Positions 14,612 through 24,725 are shown, counted from the stretch's first letter. The stretch: DNA of 64,000 nt from Lawsonibacter asaccharolyticus (GCA_003112755.1 BFBT01000001.1:682001-746000); one strand, 5' to 3'. Notes: generated by a model from the sequence alone, not told the origin. Translations and numbers: made by a program.

Positions 14612-16540
14612 CTAGAAGATGTCATCCGCATTCACAACCTCGCGCTCAGTGTTACGGGCTGGCTTCGCAGGTGGTTTCTTCTGCCGATTGCCGCTGCCCT
14701 TTTCCACAGGGGTGGCCATGGATGAGGATGGTGAAGGGCCGGTTGCAGATACAGAAGAAGCCTGGCTGGACTTCCAGTCAGGCTCATGCAGGATCGCTTT
14801 GCGGCTCTTCAGCTTTTTATAGTCCGGATGCAGGGAGTAGTCATAGCGCTTGGCTCGCATGACTTTCTGACCTCGAATGAAGATCAGAACTTGATCCGGG
14901 GGTAAACGCAGGACCTCATCAGGGGTAAGCAGTTGACGTCGGCCAAGTGAGTTGGTCTTGCGGAATCTTGGTGTGTAGTTGGTGATGTGCATGGTATTGA
15001 GTTCCCGCATTGTACCCTCCACTTCAACGGAAGCGGTACCAATGCGATCGCTGAAGTACTCCGCCGTAAGCATATCGGTACAACCCAAAAACACCGTGGA
15101 GTCACAGGCGCCGAGGATCTCCTGCCATTGGTCATCTGGGTATCGGTTGCGCATCTGACCTACATTTTGGAAGAAGACCGCTACCGAGCATCCGCGTGAC
15201 CGGATGGTAGAGCACTTTTTGGTGAAGTCAGGGATCAGGCAGCAGTTCGGAAATTCGTCTAGCACGAACTTGACCTTAGTGCTCAGCATACCGCCTTCGC
15301 AGTATCCATCTGCATAGCGAATCAGGCGGATAAAGAGGAAGCTGAAGAATAGAGAGCTGAGAAAATCGAAGGTGCTGTCCTGATCGGACACGATGCAGAA
15401 GTAGGCACACTTTTGCTTTCCCGGAAGTTCCAGATCGATCTCGTTATAGGAAGTGATGTTCCGCACCTGCTGCGCCTGTAGTACAGCCAGCTTGCTGCCT
15501 AGGCCAATGATGACACTGGTTCGAACCGTATCGCTGGACTGCTTGAAGATGGCGTAAGGTGCGGCTGCCGGGGATGGCGGAAGAAGCTCGCCGGTGTATT
15601 GGTTCACATGCTCATGGCTGATACTGGCCATGATGTCGGATAGGCCCTTCTCCGTCTGTGTATAGAGCAGATCGTAGACTGTAGCCAGGTTGCGTTGCTC
15701 CGGGGGCATTTCCAACGCCACATACAGCACCAGCGCTTTTAGCAGATTGAGCTCAGCGTTGTACCAGAAAGCATCTTTCGAGTCTCCGCTGGTGTTTTGC
15801 AGTACGATGTCGGCGAAGGTCTGAGCCATCAGTTCGCTGGAACCGACTTCGTTGAGGCAGTTCCACGAATCACTATGATCCATTTCAATTAGGTTGAAGA
15901 CCTTAACTGTGTATCCATTGTCTCGAAGGTATTCGCTCATGGATTCATACAGTTCAGATTTTGGATCGGTAAGGATCAGGCTCTCACCACGCTTCACCGT
16001 TTGGAGGACCAGATTTCGGGATATGGATCTGGATTTGCCTGTGCCCGACGAGCCACATACGGCGAGGTTGGAATTGAGGCGTGTGTTTTTGGGGAGTGTG
16101 AGGATTTGACCATCAGGTAACATGCCAAGGATGTCCTGCTCGGTCTTCTTCGCACTTGTCACATCAAAGCAGGCGCTTGCCTCCTTCGGTGACATGAAGC
16201 TCGCTGTGCCGTAGCTACCAGAGCTTGAGACAGTGAGATTCCGATCGGAATCGGTGACTCCGTTTTGGCCCCATCCGATCCGGAGTCCAAAAATGCAGAT
16301 GAGTACAATTCCCACCACTACCATCCCGATGGCAATCAGCCCTTCTGGAAAGTGTAATATGGATCGAAAGACATCTGCAAGCTCCAGGGATGGGAGACCT
16401 GGGGAGACGCTATAGTCACTGCCGGCTGCCTTCCATGCGTTGATGTTGATCATGAACTGGGCGATAATACCGGCAATATACAACACGCATGGGATCAGGA
16501 CAGCAAGGCTAAGGGCTATTTTCAGTTTTCTTTTTTCCAT
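14612..16540 (-). CDS. virD4: VirD4/TraG-like type IV coupling protein
   Basis: A 642-residue ATPase. Two N-terminal membrane helices (about 8-30 and 68-90) are followed by Walker A GSSGTGKS at 163-170 and Walker B KFVLDEF near 405. Coupling proteins dock the relaxase-DNA complex to the secretion channel and pump DNA. Conserved stretches such as LILTDPKSELYE, FLGCTDMLTAEYFS and a late LRLPPDQVLIFIRGQ support the family. Basic, low-complexity last 60 residues. It overlaps the upstream replication-relaxation gene by 32 bases and is followed by the S1 gene. Confidence 0.92.
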   Translation of the reverse strand: MEKRKLKIALSLAVLIPCVLYIAGIIAQFMININAWKAAGSDYSVSPGLPSLELADVFRSILHFPEGLIAIGMVVVGIVLICIFGLRIGWGQNGVTDSDRNLTVSSSGSYGTASFMSPKEASACFDVTSAKKTEQDILGMLPDGQILTLPKNTRLNSNLAVCGSSGTGKSRSISRNLVLQTVKRGESLILTDPKSELYESMSEYLRDNGYTVKVFNLIEMDHSDSWNCLNEVGSSELMAQTFADIVLQNTSGDSKDAFWYNAELNLLKALVLYVALEMPPEQRNLATVYDLLYTQTEKGLSDIMASISHEHVNQYTGELLPPSPAAAPYAIFKQSSDTVRTSVIIGLGSKLAVLQAQQVRNITSYNEIDLELPGKQKCAYFCIVSDQDSTFDFLSSLFFSFLFIRLIRYADGYCEGGMLSTKVKFVLDEFPNCCLIPDFTKKCSTIRSRGCSVAVFFQNVGQMRNRYPDDQWQEILGACDSTVFLGCTDMLTAEYFSDRIGTASVEVEGTMRELNTMHITNYTPRFRKTNSLGRRQLLTPDEVLRLPPDQVLIFIRGQKVMRAKRYDYSLHPDYKKLKSRKAILHEPDWKSSQASSVSATGPSPSSSMATPVEKGSGNRQKKPPAKPARNTEREVVNADDIF

Positions 16541-17651
16541 GGTTGCTCATACTTTCTACTGGACGCACTTCGATGGCCGGTCCGACAATTCCCTGAACCG
16601 TCTGAGCCTGGTAGTCGAAGCAGAGCATAATGGGACTTCCACGGAACCCTTCTGGGATCGGACGGATATCCGATAGCTTCAGGAGATCACATTGATAATT
16701 CAGGATGACCGGTTTGTCGTGTTGGACATCGATGGCGTCATACTCCCGGTTGGGAGTCCGTGGTGGATGGTAAGGTGCAAGGATGGCCTGGTTCAGTTCC
16801 AGCGCCATGTCCGGATTGAGGATGGTTTTCAGGAGAGAATCACCATCGGGGTTGTTGGTTAGGAAGAGGCACTGGGCGAAGAATGTGGAAACTACAAAGT
16901 ACTTGTTGCCAAATGGTTTTGCACTGTGGCATAGGCGCTGCGCCACGCTCATAGTAGAGCCGATCACGACCTGATGGATCGTGGTGACGCCAAAGCCTCT
17001 AGCCAGAAGTAAGCTCTTCACAGCTGCGGCGTAGTTCTCCTCACTGTTCTTCATCCAGTACATCCGTGTGCTACCGGTGAAGTAGAGGAAATAACAATGC
17101 TTCCCCTTGACCACAATACCAATCGTGCGGGAACTCTTGGAAACGGATTCCGGTGAGTACTCCTCGATGGCGACTCGCAGTTCGTGGGACGCATAGTAGT
17201 AACACTGGGTTGGATCTGGGGTGATTGCGTTTGAGGTGCGCTTTGCCGGGGACATCAGGGATGGCTTTTGTGAGATCAAAATCTCTGCATCGGCCGCATG
17301 GGCCATGACCGTGCCCACGGCGATAGCGTGAAGTCTCAGGATTTTATCGACTTTTGATGGGTACACGCGCTCGGAACGATTGATCCGAGAATAGATCATG
17401 GCCACTGCCTCAGGATCACTCTGCGCCACATAATCAAATCCCTTCTGCGTTAAGCTCAGAGACCGGATTACATGCCGCTTATGTTTCCTGCGGTAGCACT
17501 TCACATAGCCCTCTCGAATCGCCCGATACATCACTCTGCGATTCCACTCAGCACCACCACCGATGCGAACCGCCAACTGCGTCGGAAACTCAATACAGTA
17601 CCCGACAAACCACAGCAGTTCAAGCAACCGATCGTTCTTGCAAGTAATCAT
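16509..17651 (-). CDS. Replication-relaxation family winged-helix protein
   Basis: A 380-residue protein. The start (MITCKNDRLLELLWFVGYC) leads into a winged helix-turn-helix (about 5-85) and then a mixed alpha/beta domain, the order seen in the replication-relaxation family of element proteins. The family is linked to plasmid or ICE replication and DNA processing; no catalytic nuclease residues can be assigned here. ATG 17651 has GGAG five bases ahead; the open frame starts 93 bases earlier but without a site. It overlaps virD4 by 32 bases. Confidence 0.65.
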   Translation of the reverse strand: MITCKNDRLLELLWFVGYCIEFPTQLAVRIGGGAEWNRRVMYRAIREGYVKCYRRKHKRHVIRSLSLTQKGFDYVAQSDPEAVAMIYSRINRSERVYPSKVDKILRLHAIAVGTVMAHAADAEILISQKPSLMSPAKRTSNAITPDPTQCYYYASHELRVAIEEYSPESVSKSSRTIGIVVKGKHCYFLYFTGSTRMYWMKNSEENYAAAVKSLLLARGFGVTTIHQVVIGSTMSVAQRLCHSAKPFGNKYFVVSTFFAQCLFLTNNPDGDSLLKTILNPDMALELNQAILAPYHPPRTPNREYDAIDVQHDKPVILNYQCDLLKLSDIRPIPEGFRGSPIMLCFDYQAQTVQGIVGPAIEVRPVESMSNHGKKKTENSP

Positions 17652-17770
17652 AGGCACTCCAATCTTGAAAACAGTAAGGCTGCCGACAGGCTGCCCGAGG
17701 CTGCGGCATGCATTGCCGAAGTTGCGCAGAAACTGACCAAGCAAAAAACACCCAGCCAGAACACCTCACT

Positions 17771-17842
17771 CAAATCACTACCTATTTCTGCAGCCCCTGG
17801 GTGAGGACAGTCCGAAGGCTCAAAATCACTACCTATTTCTGC
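17771..17842. repeat. Pair of 20-bp direct repeats
   Basis: AAATCACTACCTATTTCTGC occurs at 17772-17791 and again at 17823-17842, 51 bases apart, in the non-coding gap between two ICE genes. The spacing is close to five helical turns, as for a repeated protein-binding site. Function unknown. Confidence 0.7.
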
Positions 17843-17845
17843 CTC

Positions 17846-18508
17846 TCATTCAAAGCAGGAATTGGTAGTTGATTTTATGTGGTTTTTAGCCCATGTAGAG
17901 AGGGTCTCGGGTCGCATCAGATAGAACTCTGTGCAGTCTCGATCAGACACCTTTGTGGCCTGAAGCACCGTACACAACAGCCCGCTGTCGTTGGTCAGTA
18001 GCATAGACTCGATCACATCCAGATATCTCTTGGTTTCGATGTTATCGTAGTCTCGAATGCGCCGCTTACCGAGTGCCTCATCGTAGTTATGGACAATGCA
18101 GATAGCACAGCTTCCGAACCGTTCCATCGGATTTTCCTTGAGGAAGTCGAGGAGTGCATAGCGCAGAGGGCGTGTCAGAAACGCCTGATTATCCCTCTGG
18201 TTTCGCTTCGGTAGGATTGCAGGCACTGTGATTTTGAGCCAGTCATGGGTCTCATCGATCCGAATTCCAAGCAGATCAGCCACCTCACCGTAGAAGTGTG
18301 CGGTATCATCACGGACCGTTCGAGCCGTGAGATTTCGCAGGGAGACCGTGGAAACTTCAGCGTTACGAACCAGGCTGAACAGCTTCTGCTGGGGGTTAAA
18401 CTGATCCATGCGCTCCAGATTATTAGCTATCTGGAAGAGTTCATGGCTGATGCCGTCATAATCTGAAGCGACCTGGCGCATAACAAGGATATATTTGGGG
18501 TTTTCCAT
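17846..18508 (-). CDS. DUF6100-like hypothetical ICE protein
   Basis: A 220-residue soluble protein. The C-terminal half has RIRDYDNIETKRYLDVIESM, then LLTNDSG and a CTEFYLM-type strand, a pattern resembling DUF6100 proteins of Firmicutes elements (unknown function). The N-terminal half is helical. ATG 18508 follows closely behind the gene at 18518. It precedes the 20-bp direct repeats on the same strand. Confidence 0.55.
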   Translation of the reverse strand: MENPKYILVMRQVASDYDGISHELFQIANNLERMDQFNPQQKLFSLVRNAEVSTVSLRNLTARTVRDDTAHFYGEVADLLGIRIDETHDWLKITVPAILPKRNQRDNQAFLTRPLRYALLDFLKENPMERFGSCAICIVHNYDEALGKRRIRDYDNIETKRYLDVIESMLLTNDSGLLCTVLQATKVSDRDCTEFYLMRPETLSTWAKNHIKSTTNSCFE

Positions 18509-18517
18509 CGTGTAACC

Positions 18518-19048
18518 TCACATCTTATAGATTTGCTCAACACCATTCGGGCCGACTAAGATGCCATAATCGTTGACCAGTCTGGGCTCTACCTCATCCA
18601 GAGTGCTCAGATCATCAACAACGATCAGGCGGACTGTCGCTTCCGCAACCACGGTGCGAGCTGCGTTGATTGCAGGGATATTCTGCTTACTGCCAGGGAT
18701 CAGGTCATAATCCTTGGCCGCAGAAGAGAACGATAAAATAGCCGGAGGGTCGCTTGCGCAGAAGTCCAGCACATTGTCTCGCATTTTGATGAATGCCCAG
18801 AATACCATGACAGATTCAAGGGTCTTTCCGTGGTCCAGCGAGTACCTACTTGTGGCAAGGAATTGGCCGTCCGGCGAAAAGTAGGCCAGACCCTCTCGCC
18901 GGAGTCGTGCGAGGATCTGGCCATAGGAACGATTGCTCAAATGATTGAAGAGCAACCGCATTTGTCGCTGTTCAACGACCCCGAAGATGGTCAGCAGCCG
19001 AATGATAAAGGCCACTTCTCGATCTCGGGCAGCATATGCAAACTTCAT
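18518..19048 (-). CDS. Winged-helix hypothetical protein (DUF5697-like)
   Basis: A 176-residue protein with an N-terminal winged helix-turn-helix at about 10-70 (FIIRLLTIFGVVEQRQMRLL ... GQILARLRREGLAYFSPDGQ) and a C-terminal alpha/beta region rich in Val and Ile. The layout resembles DUF5697-type proteins of conjugative elements; the match is by eye. AAAGGAGAGC lies just before ATG 19048. DNA binding is likely; its target is unknown. Confidence 0.5.
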   Translation of the reverse strand: MKFAYAARDREVAFIIRLLTIFGVVEQRQMRLLFNHLSNRSYGQILARLRREGLAYFSPDGQFLATSRYSLDHGKTLESVMVFWAFIKMRDNVLDFCASDPPAILSFSSAAKDYDLIPGSKQNIPAINAARTVVAEATVRLIVVDDLSTLDEVEPRLVNDYGILVGPNGVEQIYKM

Positions 19049-19149
19049 TTTGCTCTCCTTTGTGTAGACTTAGGAAACCGCATAGTGTAAAAGATCTTTG
19101 CTGTTACGCATAATGTAGAGCTAATGTAAACGACATTCGTGGTGTGTTT

Positions 19150-22092
19150 TCATAAGTCAGCATTATGCGCATTTTGAGCCATCTTTTCCTGGAGGATTTG
19201 ATTGAGCTCCATGCGGTCTGTAGTGATCAACTGCTTCTCCAGAGGGGAAGCTTTGAAGGAAACAGTGATGTGGTTGGAGTTTGTTGAGATTAGGCCCTGG
19301 CCGCGCTCAAAACGGGTAATCGACATGATCTCAGCATCCGACAGGTGGAGGATGCTCTGCACTCTTCGGGCTTCATCGTCCTCCAGATTCAAAATGATCT
19401 TCGTCTTGGCAACATTCAGGATGCCTTTGCCAAATCGGCTCCTGTCAAGATCGCCGATATCCTGCGTAGCTGCAACAGCTGCGCCGCCATAGCCACGGAT
19501 GATTTTGAAGATTTCTTGGACCCATTCTCCGGCCAGCGCCTTTGCATTATTCGGGTTACTGGTATCGTCGTCTCCGATCAGCTCCCACGCCTCATCAATG
19601 AAGATGGCTTTCTCCTTGGTGCGATCCTCCTTTGCCTTATCCCAAACATAGTCCAGAGCAACGAACATGCCCACAGGGAGCAGCTCGCCTGTAAGCTCAG
19701 AGATGTCCAGTACGGTATAGAGGTTATCAAGTTGGACATTGGTGTGTTGGTTGAAGGTCTTCGCAGAGCCGTTGACAAGACGATTGAGAATGTTGCCCAT
19801 GCGCTTCGTTTCCGGAGACTCCATAAGGATCTCATAGACATCTCGCAGCAGGGGCATCTCGCGATACCGATCCGGGTGGTCTGGGTCGATCAGCGACTCG
19901 TTGTTGTGAGTGATTCCTTTTTTTGCATAGGTTCGAATCAGAGCCTCATCCAGAAGCTGACGCTCTTCATGGTTGATATCGGGGATCAACAGAGAGAAGA
20001 AGATGTGCAGCTGTTGGATCTTTTTTGCCAGAATGGAGTTCTCATTGACAACGCCATCTATCAGCTGATTGGCGCTCAAGTCTTGCTTGCGGATCTCACA
20101 GACATTGATGCACTGCTTGGAGGCAGGGCTTATGGAGATAAACGCACCTCCGATATTGTTGCATGCGCGCAGGAACTCATGTCCCTTCAGAGGAGCGATA
20201 ATGAATACCTGCGTGCTTTTACGCCTCATGCGCAAAGCGATCAGCTGGAGCGTGAAGGTCTTACCTGCGCCGCTTGTTCCAAGAAGTACCATATTGGCGT
20301 TTTTGTAAACCCGGCTATTGAAGATATCCACGATGACCAGGCTGTTGTTATGCTGATTAACACCGAGCAAGATGCCATTCTCGTCACTCATCTCAAACGA
20401 GGTGAAGGGATAGCAACTGGCCGCAGAGGATGTCAGCATATTGCGCTTGCTTGCCTCGAACAACTTCTTATCCAGCTTACAGAACGGAAGGATCGAGAGA
20501 AGCGCCTGTTCCTGCCTGAAGCGGCAGATACGAATGTCCATATCCTGTGAGATCATAAGGCGACGCACTTCAGAGATGCGCCACTCCAGGTTTTCCAGAG
20601 TATCTGCAGTAACCGTGACCAGGGTGTTGCAGTAGTAGAAGTCCTCGTAGTTCGCAAGACCTTCCTTCAGGAAGTATCCGGATCGAATGGCGCTTTCGAA
20701 ATCATCGAAGTCCGTATTCGTGTCCGATGTATCCTTGAGTCGGCTGCGGTTAATTCGGATCTGCTGACCCAGCTTAGCCTGGATACGCTCTTTTGGTTCG
20801 CGGGAAAAGAAAAAGTCCACATCGATGCCTTCGCCCGCATTGACGAGAATGCTCGTCCAACCGGCGACCACTCGGGGGTTATACCCGTCAGAGGGTACGA
20901 TCAGATACGCATGATAGACACCATCCATGACGACATAGGACCCATGGGTCAGGTCAATGGACTCAGGTGCCAGCACACTTTTGAGTGGTACAGGAACCGA
21001 AATGTCGGTGTCCTTCCGCGCTGCCTGCAGTTCACGGACCCGCTTCTCAACGGGCTTTACTTCGCAGGTGGCACGATTGAAAATGGTGTAGAGGACTTCC
21101 ATAAGGAAGATGTTCTCATCCTCATGAGCGACAACGGCATTGTCACAGTGCAGAAAGTACTGACGTGCTGTTTGAACAGCGGTCTCCAGTGCAGATACAA
21201 TCTCTGCGTATTCCGGCTTACGATTGGTGACTGCCTCATACTCAAAGATGACGAGAAAGCGTCGTGTGATGGCCTCACGGGAACCGATCGTCTGGATTAG
21301 ATGGCAGTAGTCCAGTTGGAGATCCCGGCACTTGGGATTATCCTCTGCCTCCATTTCACGCTCAATGGTATTGAGGTGCTTGCCGATATCGGCCTTTTTT
21401 GTCAGCACTTTGATTTGGACCTTTACAGGAGAAATCTTCATCCAACTTGCGAAGCTGGCGACGATGTTCTTCTGCTCGGAAATGTTACGGAGCAAGAAGT
21501 TGATCGGCTCCACCTCAATCACACGGAGATAGCGACCATCTGTAGTCTCGATAATGCCGTTTCGGATATCGCTGACCGGGATGAAGTCCTCTGCGTGGAG
21601 GGGCTGCTTTTTCTTTGCAACTGATGATTTGTGCTTGCTTGCTTTATGGGGTTTCTTCACAGGGTTGCGCTTTTTCCGCTTCTTGGGGTTCTCCTTGATC
21701 TTGATCCCTAACTGCTCGGGCGGCTTAGGTGCCGACATTCCCGACACAGCCTTCACTGGTTTTTCAGGTGCCTCTGGAACCGGAGTGTCTGATCGGTATA
21801 GTGTCCTGCGATGGATGAGCCAACGCACCCAGTTAACAGCGAACTCAGAAAGCGAATCACCTTCAAATCCAATCACACCAAAGATTCCAAGTGGCAGAGA
21901 CACCAGGCACAAAATGATGATCCGTGTAGTAAGGGAAAAGGGCAACTTGATAATGGGGACACCTGTTAATAAGACGAGCACGCAAGCTTCAATCGCATTG
22001 CGTGCCCGAATCATGCCGCCAAATAAGCGCCCACTTGTGAGAAAGTTTGGTGGGATATAGTAGACATCCCGATCTTCATTCGGTTTGCTCAT
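19150..22092 (-). CDS. virB4: PrgI-VirB4 fusion ATPase
   Basis: A 980-residue protein. Residues 1-100 look like a PrgI-type domain: YYIPPNFLTSGRLFGG, RARNAIEA, two membrane helices at about 35-75, then GDSLSEF. A basic linker (about 130-163) leads to a VirB4 ATPase with Walker A LGTSGAGKT at 604-612 and Walker B AIFIDEAWEL near 835, followed by AATQDIGDL. VirB4 energises assembly and DNA transfer by the type IV channel. PrgI and VirB4 are often separate neighbouring genes in related ICEs, so the fusion is of note. It follows the C39 peptidase gene by 20 bases. Confidence 0.92.
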   Translation of the reverse strand: MSKPNEDRDVYYIPPNFLTSGRLFGGMIRARNAIEACVLVLLTGVPIIKLPFSLTTRIIILCLVSLPLGIFGVIGFEGDSLSEFAVNWVRWLIHRRTLYRSDTPVPEAPEKPVKAVSGMSAPKPPEQLGIKIKENPKKRKKRNPVKKPHKASKHKSSVAKKKQPLHAEDFIPVSDIRNGIIETTDGRYLRVIEVEPINFLLRNISEQKNIVASFASWMKISPVKVQIKVLTKKADIGKHLNTIEREMEAEDNPKCRDLQLDYCHLIQTIGSREAITRRFLVIFEYEAVTNRKPEYAEIVSALETAVQTARQYFLHCDNAVVAHEDENIFLMEVLYTIFNRATCEVKPVEKRVRELQAARKDTDISVPVPLKSVLAPESIDLTHGSYVVMDGVYHAYLIVPSDGYNPRVVAGWTSILVNAGEGIDVDFFFSREPKERIQAKLGQQIRINRSRLKDTSDTNTDFDDFESAIRSGYFLKEGLANYEDFYYCNTLVTVTADTLENLEWRISEVRRLMISQDMDIRICRFRQEQALLSILPFCKLDKKLFEASKRNMLTSSAASCYPFTSFEMSDENGILLGVNQHNNSLVIVDIFNSRVYKNANMVLLGTSGAGKTFTLQLIALRMRRKSTQVFIIAPLKGHEFLRACNNIGGAFISISPASKQCINVCEIRKQDLSANQLIDGVVNENSILAKKIQQLHIFFSLLIPDINHEERQLLDEALIRTYAKKGITHNNESLIDPDHPDRYREMPLLRDVYEILMESPETKRMGNILNRLVNGSAKTFNQHTNVQLDNLYTVLDISELTGELLPVGMFVALDYVWDKAKEDRTKEKAIFIDEAWELIGDDDTSNPNNAKALAGEWVQEIFKIIRGYGGAAVAATQDIGDLDRSRFGKGILNVAKTKIILNLEDDEARRVQSILHLSDAEIMSITRFERGQGLISTNSNHITVSFKASPLEKQLITTDRMELNQILQEKMAQNAHNADL

Positions 22093-22112
22093 ATTTGGCC
22101 TCTATTCTGTTG

Positions 22113-23492
22113 TCAGTTACCGATGATCCAGAAGGGACCACCAGCGCCAGCACTCTTACTGGCTTCGTTGAGAATGATGGACAGATCCCAACTCTTCTCG
22201 GAGCGCTTATAACTGGAAGGATCTGCGACGAGTATCTTTCCGTCAGCTGTGCAGCCGCGCAGCACAATGAAGTGGCCGCTGGAAGTGAAGTGTCCCTTTG
22301 TCATGATGGCGACCACGAGCTTTCCATCAGCTAGGGCATCAACGATGCGCTGGGGCTCTGTTGCCGTACAGCCCTCTACACTCAATCCCCAAGCCTCAGC
22401 AGCACCTGGAATTAAAGAGTGGTACGAGCCGTTTCCACTACACCAATAGCCGTTCTCATAGGCCCATTGTGCCATGTGAGGAGGATCGACAGTTTCGGAT
22501 GTCAGGCTGGATACAACGATGGACATAGCGGTAGGCCCACAGGCGTAACCGCCAATGGTGTCTGTGCCGTACAGTTCGTACTTCCAGCGTTCGTCCAACT
22601 GGTTGTAGTAGACCACCTGCGTCTCACCATCAGAGAAAATGACTCCGTCATAGGAAAGTCCCATTGAAGAGAATTCGGTTTCACTCAGGCCCTGGTAAAC
22701 ACCATCGCCCAACAGAACGGTGAGGTTCTGCGCATACTGGCTTGCCAGTAGCTTCTGGTCGTCAGACAGGCAGAATACCTGATCTGCAAAATAAGCCTCG
22801 CCATTATATGAGATGGTGTAGACTCGGATGGTCTCATAAGTCGGCTCGGGAGGTTCCTCGGTTGTGGTGTCAGTCGCAACCGTTTCCGTGCTCTCTGCTT
22901 CAGGCTCAGAGTGGACTTCTCTCACCTCGTCTGTATAGGTGAACGAATAGAGTTTGTCCTTGTTTGCTGCAAGCAGGCTCTCCATATCATCCTTGGAAAT
23001 GGAGGTCGCGTCAGTGTCTTTATAGGCACAGTACTGGGAAACGATTGCATTGGCGTTAAACACCACATCGGAACCGAACGGATTATTGACTTCCTTACTG
23101 TCGCAGCCGGAAGCAGCGAAATCACTGTCGATCCGTGCCAGCACATCATTGAGTCCCTCAGAGAGGATCATGCTGATACCGCTGTTGATATCCGCCAAGT
23201 TCTGCACCAGCACCGTATCATTGGAAATCCCGTTAGGAGTATCAGTGCCATCGCCAAACAGGGATCCGAATATCACCGAGGGCAGCATGGCAATAATCAA
23301 AACCGGAAGCAAGATGACGGCTACGATGGGAATGGTCCACTTCTTTGAGGATTTTGCGGCCTCAACGGCCGCCCCATGAGCGCCACCAGTTGCGGCACCC
23401 TTTGCGATGCTGGCAATGGCTTTACCGGTTTTCGCAGCGCCAGCTACTGTGGATTCAGCAGATGACTGTTGCTGTCTGTTCTCTTCACTCAT
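22113..23492 (-). CDS. Membrane-anchored C39-type peptidase of the conjugation apparatus
   Basis: A 459-residue protein. A basic, Ala-rich cytoplasmic start leads to one membrane helix at about 53-77. The outer part has a first helical domain (about 85-190), an acidic Thr-rich linker (about 193-217) and a C39-type papain fold with Cys318 in YACGPTAMS, His407 in SGHFIVLRG and Asp424 in VADPSS. Comparable enzymes on ICEs are thought to open peptidoglycan for the channel, like VirB1, though the exact bond cut is unknown. It shares one base with the next gene upstream. Confidence 0.8.
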   Translation of the reverse strand: MSEENRQQQSSAESTVAGAAKTGKAIASIAKGAATGGAHGAAVEAAKSSKKWTIPIVAVILLPVLIIAMLPSVIFGSLFGDGTDTPNGISNDTVLVQNLADINSGISMILSEGLNDVLARIDSDFAASGCDSKEVNNPFGSDVVFNANAIVSQYCAYKDTDATSISKDDMESLLAANKDKLYSFTYTDEVREVHSEPEAESTETVATDTTTEEPPEPTYETIRVYTISYNGEAYFADQVFCLSDDQKLLASQYAQNLTVLLGDGVYQGLSETEFSSMGLSYDGVIFSDGETQVVYYNQLDERWKYELYGTDTIGGYACGPTAMSIVVSSLTSETVDPPHMAQWAYENGYWCSGNGSYHSLIPGAAEAWGLSVEGCTATEPQRIVDALADGKLVVAIMTKGHFTSSGHFIVLRGCTADGKILVADPSSYKRSEKSWDLSIILNEASKSAGAGGPFWIIGN

Positions 23493-24715
23493 TAGACTTT
23501 GTCCTTTCTCTTGGGTACGGGCGGCATTTGAGGAACAATGCGCTCCTCATACCGAATCTTATCGTCGCCATCCTTATAGGGAGTCTTCTCGACAGTCGGC
23601 TGTGCATATTGCCTGTACCAGGAAGAGCCATCTATCGTCTCTACGGTATCGTAGGGGCCGGTAGGAGCCATATACTGCTCAGTGCTATACATAGCGAACT
23701 CCCGTTCAGACTGACCATCAGGAGCAACTTCGTGTCCTGTGATGCGGCCTCCGCCAATTTCGACATTGCGGAATGTGGGAGGCGAACTGGGAACACCAGC
23801 CCCCTCGCGGACAGTGCCGGGAGATGGGGCCGTGGGGGTGGTCGAAGCTGTGTGCGTAGCAGTTGTGATCACGCCGGTCAATGCGCTTCCTTCAGAAACT
23901 GGTTTTGCTCCCACAGGAGAGGGAACCACCGGGTTGGGGGCACTGGGCGCCGCCCACGGTTGAGTTTCGGGTGGGATAACACCGGCTGCTGATCCTCCAT
24001 CGAGGGTGACAACATCTTCGCCGTTCATTGAGGTAGGCGCCGTGGGAATTGTGGCCGGATCATCCGTTTGTATCTCACTCGCCGCAGCACTTGAGTAGCC
24101 AAGATAACTGGTCAATGCTTCCGACGCCTGTTCTCCGGTGATCGAACCGACAGAGGATATATCTCCCTTTGCAACAGCTCCGATCACACTAGTTGCGAAC
24201 TTGCCCCCGCTTGCTAAGCTGGAGCCGAACATAGCACCACCAATGATGCTGCTAAGACCAGATCCGGTACCTGTTGCACTTGATGCTGCAGCATTACCCA
24301 CAGCTCGTTTGGTGACCCCGACAAGGCCGTTTCCGCCACCGGTAAATGCTGCGCCGGCTGCCTGACCACCATTGTGTGTACCGTGCGAGGAGTGACGATT
24401 AGAAACCGTGCTTCCAAATGCACCTGCAGCAGTGGCGATACCACGGCCGGCTACCATGAGTTCTGCCAGCATACTTCCTCCTGTCCTGCCAACATTGACT
24501 CCTAGGGAAGCCATGAAGCTATCGATCTTCTGACTCACTTTGAGGAACCCAATGGCACACAGGAACCAGATGAAGATATTGCCGGCAACTTCTTCTTGAC
24601 TGGACGCTGCAATGGCACTTTCCACTTCACTCTCATCGATGGCAAAAGCAGTTGTGGACAGAGCACAGGTGAGCAGCACGAGCACAAGGATTGTAAATAT
24701 GCGTTTTCGCTTCAT
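23492..24715 (-). CDS. Secreted low-complexity conjugation protein
   Basis: A 407-residue protein. A signal peptide (MKRKRIFTILVLVLLTCALS...AFA) is followed by a membrane-like helix at about 33-50 (NIFIWFLCAIGFLKVS). A Gly/Ala/Ser-rich region (about 65-200), a Pro/Thr-rich region (about 200-310) and a charged end (KRKDKV) come next. ATG 24715 has AGGAGGT seven bases before it. It lies between the VirB6-like and C39 genes, so it is probably a channel component. No sequence family is recognised. Confidence 0.65.
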   Translation of the reverse strand: MKRKRIFTILVLVLLTCALSTTAFAIDESEVESAIAASSQEEVAGNIFIWFLCAIGFLKVSQKIDSFMASLGVNVGRTGGSMLAELMVAGRGIATAAGAFGSTVSNRHSSHGTHNGGQAAGAAFTGGGNGLVGVTKRAVGNAAASSATGTGSGLSSIIGGAMFGSSLASGGKFATSVIGAVAKGDISSVGSITGEQASEALTSYLGYSSAAASEIQTDDPATIPTAPTSMNGEDVVTLDGGSAAGVIPPETQPWAAPSAPNPVVPSPVGAKPVSEGSALTGVITTATHTASTTPTAPSPGTVREGAGVPSSPPTFRNVEIGGGRITGHEVAPDGQSEREFAMYSTEQYMAPTGPYDTVETIDGSSWYRQYAQPTVEKTPYKDGDDKIRYEERIVPQMPPVPKRKDKV

Positions 24716-24725
24716 GTCTACCTCC

